Below, piece after piece: positions 40,701 through 49,700 of a stretch of 64,000 nucleotides of DNA (its first letter is position 1; every line of letters begins with the position of its first letter). The translations under genes and the position numbers were made by a program. The stretch spans positions 82,674 to 146,673 of the forward strand of contig JAVGVS010000677.1 in NCBI GenBank assembly GCA_032718565.1, in the 5' to 3' direction. Origin of the DNA: Distichodus sexfasciatus. Its lineage: Eukaryota > Chordata > Actinopteri > Characiformes > Distichodontidae. The notes below the pieces were generated by a model. The model saw only the letters and a program-made list of their open reading frames with translations, made no database searches and was not told where the DNA came from.

Positions 40701-43700
40701 GCCCTTTCATGAAAACATAATGACTCAATTTTGAAAATTTGAGAGAAGCGGCTGGTTTTGCCGTGGAGGGTCACATTTATCGGCAGCGGTATCGGTATTG
40801 GCAGATGTACGCATTAAAAATACCGGATATCGGCATGGGTCAATAATCGTGCATCCCTAATTTTTACAAGCATCTTTATTTACTCCATAAGAATTAGTAA
40901 AAGGTACATATGGTAAATGGTGAGTATAAACTGCAAAAAGAAAAATGTTTTTACAATAATCAACTAACAAAACGTACAAGGTCATAGGCTGAGCTCTGGG
41001 TCAGGAAAAAAGTGCGGAAATTAAGTATTTCTGAAAGGCCCAGCACGTCGTGAGTACGATCAGAGGTGGAGTGGAGGTGGGGCAAAGTTTGATTAGAATG
41101 TGGCGCTAACTCCTGGCCGTGTCGCTCACCTCCCGCAGACCTCTCAGCGCTGGCGTCGCTCCACGCCCCTGCCAGGCTCCCGCCCAACCGGTTCGGCCGG
41201 TCCTCAACAATCGGCCTTTTGTGCGGCGCGCCACGGAGCCCGTCTTATTGTCCCGGAGACGGCGCGGCAGCTTTTGATGAGACGGAGGAATTCTTGGCTC
41301 CTTCGACAAGGCGACAGTCTGGGGGCAACGCCGCCTCTTATTTACGCCGTTCCACCCGGGCACCCGGGTCTTTCGCAGCACGACCGGTGGGGGCCCGGAG
41401 GATGTGGGATCTTGAGTGTGCGTTTTAAGATGCAGGCGCAGGTTTTAAAAATTGGAGGGGTAGTGAGACAGGGGTTTTAGAGGTTACGTTGTGATTGACG
41501 TTTTGGTTACACATTGGCGTTCGTTTGACGTCGTTTAACGCCAACCCGCAGCCCAATTTGTCGTTTTCTGTATTTACCAGTGGGGATCAGTAATCAGGCT
41601 GTCCAAAGCGTTTACCTGTGAGTGGTCTTTGTGGATAGTTCTGCATGGAGTTCACGAAAAACGGATCCCCTGTGCTTCCGCTAGGGGCAGCTGGTGGCAT
41701 AACGGTGGGGTGTTCGCCCCGTGATCAGAAGGTCGCAGGTTCCAATCCAGGACCGGTAAAGTTACCACTGAGGTACTCGTGAGCAAGGTACCGGCCCCAA
41801 GCACTGCTCCCCGGGCGCTGCCCCTGTTAGCTGGCCACTGCTCCTTGACGGAGGGGTCAAACGCAGAGGTCACATTTGGCTGTGGTGCATTCACAATGAC
41901 AAATACTCACTCACTTTCATTTTCATTAAAACCGAGCCTTGACTTTCTTCTTTTTAACATCCTCCTGATACGGCGACGAAGACGGTAGAAAAGAAACCAT
42001 CGCCGCCGATGTCTTTGGACACTCTCAAAAAGCATTTTCTTCTTCTTTTCACGTATCAGAACATCTTCGGTCCTTCAGGACATCAACCCAGCTCTATGTA
42101 AATGCAACAGCAACATTTTCTTTTGCGTTTGTTGGGATTTCGGCTGAAACTGACACCAAGATAATGTTTGTTCGACGAAATCCGAACGCACAGCACACAG
42201 GTTAGGAATCGCTCTAATGAGCAGAAGAAAGCTTGGCGTTCAGTCCGCATTAAACCGACGCCACGAACGCCAGGAAAAAAAACAACGCTTGATTCGGACA
42301 TCCGTGTGAGCAGGGCCTTAAAGCAAAACCCCAAAAAAGCACCTCCTCCCCCCACCCCCCTCCAATAGTGCATTTTATTGGGCGCAAGTTGTCTAAAAAA
42401 GACTCGGAGACTGTACCGGATTTGTAACGTATCGGCAGATATCCAAATTTAGTATTGGACATAAAAAGTGGCATCGTGCCACGTCTAGTCTTTTTCAACT
42501 TTTATTTGAGCACAATACTGCTCTAAAGAGCACACAGAGGTAAGAGGGTTGCTCTTCTTCATCTGTGACTTCCACACTTTTCTCCCCAGTCTTCTGCGGG
42601 TCACTTATGGGTCACACCTCTTGCGTTACATAAAAATCCAAAATGGAATATAAATGCGCGTTTTCCTTTTTCATCTGAGTGCAAACTGCAAATCGGAAAA
42701 CGACTTCCGACTTTTTTGGGTGAGGGAGACTTTTTCATTTTCATTTGAAGAACGATTGAACTAATGCTACGCGGCTTGAGGACGTTTGTTCAGCCCTTCG
42801 GGGCCCTTTTGATGAGCTGACCCTCCACAGGTCGCACGGCGGACCCGAGTGGGAGTTCAAAGGCGGGCGTCCGGAGGTCCAGCCGAGCAGCTCCGGGGAG
42901 ATCGGGGCTCGGCGGGAGAGCGGGGCAGAAGGGCCGGCCGGATGAGGGACACCCACTGGCAGCGTCTCACCAGGACCGGACTGAGCTCTCGGCGACGGAC
43001 GGCGTCGGCGAGTCGTTGCGCGCCGTTTGCGCTGTTTGTGGAGAGCAAAGATGCACCTGAGCAAATATTGACATCCTCCCCTAGCAGGCTTTGATGAAGG
43101 AGATGCAGATGCAGATGCAGATGTGAAGCATCTCCCAGCTTCCATCTCTCGCCTGTTGCCAGATATACAATAACTGTTTATGGCGTAAATCTTTAATCAT
43201 CAGCTTAGCTCTTAAGCTTGTAACATTTCTCTCTTAATCTGGCATTCATTTCGAAAATTCTACATTAATTTGCCAAGTCTTGGAAACGATCAGGGTACAT
43301 TTTGCTACACGTATTTGCATAACCTGGTTTGTGAGCGAAAAAAGTCGGCTGAATTTTTTGGGGTGGGAGTCTCTAGGCACCTCATGTTTCAATCTGATTA
43401 AGATTCAGAGGGCTGCGAAGCGATTCTAAAACAATTACTGATCATCTTTTTTTTTTTTCCAATGTCCAAACACTGTGAAAAAATCACATTCAAACTATTA
43501 TGATTAGGGCTGGGTTAAAAAAAAAAAAAAAATCGATTCGCCGATCAATATCGATTCTCGTTCGAAAAATACAATATCGATTCAAAAACTCGCGGATCGA
43601 TCTTTGCCGACGCGGCTATGCACTACTTCTCACGACCGCGCAAGGAGAGCTATAAAAACGTGCAGTCCATCGACATAGGGATGTGCTCGACTCAAGTTAT

Positions 43701-46700
43701 TTCATAACCAAGCAAAACTAGTATTGACGCAAAGAGATCTCTAAATGAATCGAATCGAGAATCGGATCATGACCTTGTGAATCGGAATCGAATCGATCGC
43801 AACGATATCCAGCCCTAATTACAACTAACCCGTTCAATCTGATAGAAATTACTTCCCATATCTTTAATAAATAAAACAAGTGGAAGAGAACTGGATGGTT
43901 ACATGTCCTCGAGATGGGTCCGTCTCGTGTGCAACATAGCGTTGGTGACCTAGTGGTAGGACACTCGCCATTGGACCAAGAGGTTGTGGGTTCAAATCAA
44001 ATCCGACGTCTGGCGTTACCAACACTGGGTCCCTGAGCAAGACTCGGAACCCTAAGTTGCTCTGAGGGGAACTGTCCCGGAAATAAGGAAATGTAAGTCG
44101 CTCTGGATAAGAGCGTCTGCTAAATGCTGTAAACGTGGCGTTCATTTTGGTGCCACAACTACGAGCGCGCAGTGGAACGTTTACGAACCAACTCTCCAGT
44201 GATTCAAGCTTTACGCTGGAGCTTGATCCTGCCTTCACGCTCACGCTCAACTTGGTGCTGTGTTACTAATGTCGGCGGCCGTGTAGAGACGGAGTCACGT
44301 ACGTTCACGACATTAGTGTCGTAAATTTACCTGAAAAGCAGCCAATCACAGACTTGGGAAAGCTGAGTTGCTTTGGTCAACAGTATAACCAATAATAATT
44401 TAGAAAATGCTTTGACATTTGACATGAATCGTCCCAATCCCACATCAGGACGCATCTAAGAAAGGATTTTATATTACACTGTATAATCCGGCGCGATGGA
44501 CCAAGGGGCCATGACGGTGAGGGAGTTGACCAAAGTTCAGATCCGCTTTTGTTCTCAATAAATGGACACGGAACCATCCAAATCTTAACCGGCAGGTGAG
44601 TGGCCGACAGGAAGAGTTCACAAGAGTCCGTTTGAGTTATAGGGTGTTTTCACACTTGGTCCGTTTCAGCCCTGAAGGCGAACTCAGATCGATTAGTCAC
44701 CATTTTTTATGTATATGTGAACACACCAAACGAACTCAGACGCGAGTGAAACGAACCGAACTGAGACCACATCGGGAGGTGGTCTCAGTCCGGTTTGCTT
44801 TAAGTCCGCGTCGCGGTTCGTTTAACTCGCGCCTCGTGAACGCAAAGCGCTCCTGGTTCGCTTCGACAGTTTTTGTTCCAATTTTTAAAAAACTAAGCAG
44901 AATGCAAAGCAGTAAAGGTCTGCGAGCTCCATAAGACTGAAGTATGAACAGAAAAAGCACTGAGCTGAAGTGGATCAGAAAGAGAACCGAGTCCCCTTTC
45001 AAATGAACTCACAGTGTGAACATCAAAAGAACCGAGTTCCCTTTCTGTTGGTCCACTTTTTTGGACTGAGTTCGGTTCCTTTAAAGAGAACTATATGTGA
45101 AAATACCCATAATGAACACAAACACAAAGTTGAGGTGGCGTCACATTCTGGTTAAGAAGCCTTACAGCCTGAGGATAAAAACTCTCTGTTCTGACCGTGA
45201 TACTCCTAAAGTGTTCAGACAGACCCCAAAAATGAACAGACCTTCGCACCACGGCCGGCAGGCCCGAGGCATAAGGGCGCCTTTGAGTGTGTTTTATGCG
45301 ATGTTTTGAATGTGGCGGACAGCAGGATGGGGTTTTTAGCATTGCAGAGAGAAGAAAAAGTGTATCAATCGTTCATTCGTTTTTTTAAGGGTTGCACGAT
45401 ACAGGAATTACTGGCAACGCGATATTTTCCATGCTTGTATCTGCCGATGCCAATACCGTTGCCGATAAATGAGGAAGGCAGAGTCGAGAGCGAGCGCAGG
45501 AGTCGAGCCCTGAAATTCAAGATATTCCGCTCGCCAAGAGTTCCACCCCACGCTAAGAATTTTGGCCCAAAAATAACGCTGACGCCAACATCCGATATTT
45601 TTCAAGCTTATATATTTATCGATGCTGATAAATGAGCAAGGCTGAGTCGAACGCGAGCGCAGGCAGTGCAAAGACAAGACATAATTAGCTCGCCAAGGTT
45701 GCACTACGTGCTCGGAATTTTGACAGAAAAATAACGGCATTTCAAACGCAGCGGCAAGTCAAGCGAAGGCAGAGGATTTCGAGCGTAGTGAAAAAGTTAC
45801 TTCCCGCCCTATGTGGTGGACCAAGCCGTACCATACTAGCTAGTGCGTAGAGAGCCGTTAAGCTACAATCCCGGCTATTTCCCCGAGACGCATACTACCA
45901 CATAGAAAAGTATGATGAGAGCCGCTTACCTACCATACTAATAAGTGTGCCAGTACGCGGCTCAGGACACAGCCTATGTTTGAGCTCATGTTCGCTAAGG
46001 CTACGTTCACACTGCCAGTCACATCGTTCAATTCCGTTTTTTTGCTCAGATCGGATTTGTCTATCTTGACGGTTCACATTCATAACTACAAGTGACCTGT
46101 ATCTGACTGTAATGTGAACGCATCGGTCCTCCGAAACATCACGCGTGCGCACATTGATACGTTTTTACACGGGTCAACTGCGTCACCAACAACAAAAACC
46201 GTCATATCTGTGGGACGACTCATGGCATTAAAAATGGAGGCGTTAGTAGCTCACGCATGTATCGCACTTTGCTCTGGAGGACGACAAACAGTGAATCAGT
46301 TGTACATGAGCAGGTCGAAAAGGAGGAAAAAAAAGTCAATTAAACCCCCAACTTCTCCATCCTTCCACTGACTGTTATCGCAGTTCTCCTCCATTTTTAC
46401 CTTCTCGCGCTGCCGGTGCAGGCTGACGATGTCAGCGCATGCGTATAAGCAAAGAGCCACAAGAATTCCGATCTGAGCGTTCACATTCTGGTCGCATTGG
46501 CCGCGAATCGGATACGTATGAGACTTAGTACCACATATGAAAGTGACACAAATCTGATTTGAAAAGATCAGATTTGCGTGTCCAGACAGCCCTGAAAATA
46601 TCAGATCTGTGTCACATTAAGGCAAAAAATCCGATTTGAGTCACTTCAGCATGGCAGTGTGAACGTAGCCTAAGTGCAACTTAGTTCAAAATAATTTCAC

Positions 46701-49700
46701 ACGTGCAGGGAGAGTTGACTGCATAAAGACAAGAGATTTTGCTTGTGAGCGTTCAACGGCGTGCTCAGAATTTTGGCACAAAATAACGCCATACATTTTA
46801 AGACCGACGGCGCGGTGCCGTATAAAATCCCACCTCGGATTTTGGCCATGCCTGTCACAAGCGCTACCTTTCTGACGTACAATAAATGTGTCATCAACTA
46901 TCGGCTGAATTTGGGTATTTTTCCTGCTTAAGAACTTCTCTGTTTTGGCCATGATGCTCCTAAAGCGTTGACTTGATTTCAGCAGGTCAACCAGACGGCT
47001 ACTGGGGTGAGACGAGACGCAACGTGACGTACACGTCAGCACCTTTACACTATCTTACCAGAGATCTCAGCACAATCCTAGCAGCTGCAAGATCGATTAT
47101 CGCCCACCGTCTATCGAGGGCTTTTTGTTCAAGGTTCCTACACCAAATAAAGCCTACTGGGGAAGCAGAATGGAGGGAGGGACGACCAAAATAGTCTTCA
47201 AAGAGCTTGGCCGGTAATAAGGGGGAGAGACGATGGCGCTCCTAATTTGAGATGGGCTTTCTGAGGGTCCGAGCCTCTTTTTCCTCTCTCATGAAGCCTA
47301 ATAAAGAAGGGTGTTAGCTGAGGCGAGAGTGGTGGACACATCCTCCCCCCCAAATTAAGCTTCGCTGGGTGAAGTGAAGTGGGGTGGGGTTAGATTTCAG
47401 AGAGGCGCTCTGTCCTTGAAACAGTGGCGACTTCTGATTTATACATCGGAAAAAAAAACAACGCCTCGCCTAAAAGTTGTTATTATTTTCTCCCTCTGGG
47501 AGAGAGAGAGAGAGAGAGAGGAGGACGAGGGGACGGTGATGTGGGGGGGGGGAAGTCACGGCGCTCATCAGAGAATGATTTTGTCCTGCTTTTTGTCCGT
47601 CAGAAGTGCACTCTGCTGCTAAACCCCGCCGTCCCGCCGCTGGAGATGAAAGCCTCGGGGAGGGTTGGGGGTTAAAGACAAGTTCACGGAACATTTAGGG
47701 ACATGCACAATTTTCCCATCGCCTCCTTAAAGAGTGCATTTCGGTGGCGCACGGGGAAAGTCGCAACAGCGATACCGTTGGGGGGGTGCATATAGTGGAC
47801 CAGGAGAGAGAGCGAGAGAAAGAGAGGGGATGAGGGGACGTCCAAAGAGCAGGGGCCGGTGGCACGGGTTCGAGCCGGAAGAAAGAGTGCTGCTTTTAGG
47901 GATGGCCATTTTGGGCTTTTAGAGTGTCTCTGATGTGCGGGGAAAGCAGGCGGATTGGGGCTTCGACTGTCTGGACGCGAGGACGAGGGCGACTTCAAAA
48001 AACGGACAGTGTTGGGGAAGCTGCTTCTAAACGGTGTCTTTTAAGCTACTTTTGATTAAAGGCCCAGATGCTGTTTTAATCCCGGAGCTTAAGATATTCA
48101 AGATATTTCAAATAATATCTGTGCAGCAGGATTCTCAAACTAACTGTTAAAAGCGTTATGAAAATCGATCATTTTTAACAAAGTAATGTCAGACCGGTAA
48201 AAGTACCGCGGAGGTACCGTCCCCAAGCACTTGGACTTCAATTCTTGAATAAAAACAAACCAAAAGGAATGAAAGGAATGACTCCCGTCGCTCTGTCACC
48301 TGCCGACTGTAACCACTAAACTCCTGCATTATTCAGGAGAAGGCTGATTAAAATGTACACCTCCTGCCTTCAAGCGGAGGCTTTCATTCAGCATTAGGGT
48401 CTTCAGCGGAGCTTGGGTGTGATATGCAGATAGCGCTGGGTGGCTGGCTGGCTGCAATCAGTGTGCAATTACGCTGCTTCTCTGCTGTGATGAGGAGAAG
48501 GTGCCTGACTTTGGGGCCTACGTCAAGCCAGAACAGACGTGAGGTTTAAGTTCACATGCAGGAAGAACAGCTTCACTTCGTTCACCACAAAGCATCGATG
48601 TGCATCGTTCTGGGTTGTGTTTCCCAAAAGCATAGTCGCTAATGTACACCATGTTAGTCGCTAATGTACACCATGTTAGTCGCTAATGTACACCATGTTC
48701 GTCGCTAATGTACACCATGTTAGTTGCTAATGTACACTATGTTAGTTGCTAATGTACACCATGTTAGTCGCTAATGTACACTATGTTAGTCGCTAATGTA
48801 CACTATGTTAGTTGCTAATGTACACCATGTTAGTCGCTAATGTACACTATGTTAGTCGCTAATGTACACCATGTTAGTCGCTAATGTACACTATGTTAGT
48901 CGCTAATGTACACCATGTTAGTCGCTAATGTACACTATGTTAGTCGCTAATGTACACCATGTTAGTCGCTAATGTACACCATGTTAGTCGCTAATGTACA
49001 CTATGTTAGTCGCTAATGTACACTATGTTAGTTGCTAATGTACACCATGTTAGTCGCTAATGTACACTATGTTCGTCGCTAATGTACACCATGTTAGTCG
49101 CTAATGTACACCATGTTAGTTGCTAACGTACACTATGTTCGTCGCTAATGTACACTATGTTAGTCGCTAATGTACACCATGTTAGTCGCTAATGTACACC
49201 ATATTAGTACACCATGTTAGTCGCTAATGTACACCATGTTAGTACACCATGTTAGTCGCTAATGTACACTATGTTCGCTATGCTAGTTTTAATGTACGCT
49301 ATGCTAGTCACTAATGTACACTATGATAGTCACCAATGTATTCTATACTAGTTACTACACTGTATGTACACTGTTAGTCGCTAATGTTAGTTGCTAATGT
49401 ACACTATGTTAATCGTTAATGTAGACTATGTTAGTCGCTAATGTACACTATGTTAGTTGCTTATGTTAGTTGCTAATGTACACTATGTTAGTTGCTTATG
49501 TTAGTTGCTAATGTACACTATGCTAGTCGCTAATGTACACTATGATAGTCACCAATGTACTCTATACTAGTTGCTAATGTACGCTATGCTAGTCGCTAAT
49601 GTACGCTATGCTAGTCGCTAATGTACGCTATGTTCGTCGCTAATGTACGCTATGTTCGTCGCTAATTTACACTATGCTCATCGCTAATGTACACTATGTT

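Noticed and set aside
46385..46450. Coiled-coil-looking minus-strand stretch with a gtaaaaat donor-like end
   Set aside because: It lies inside the Harbinger-type element, does not fit the CEP112 order between exons A and B (which join directly in phase), and has no acceptor of matching phase.
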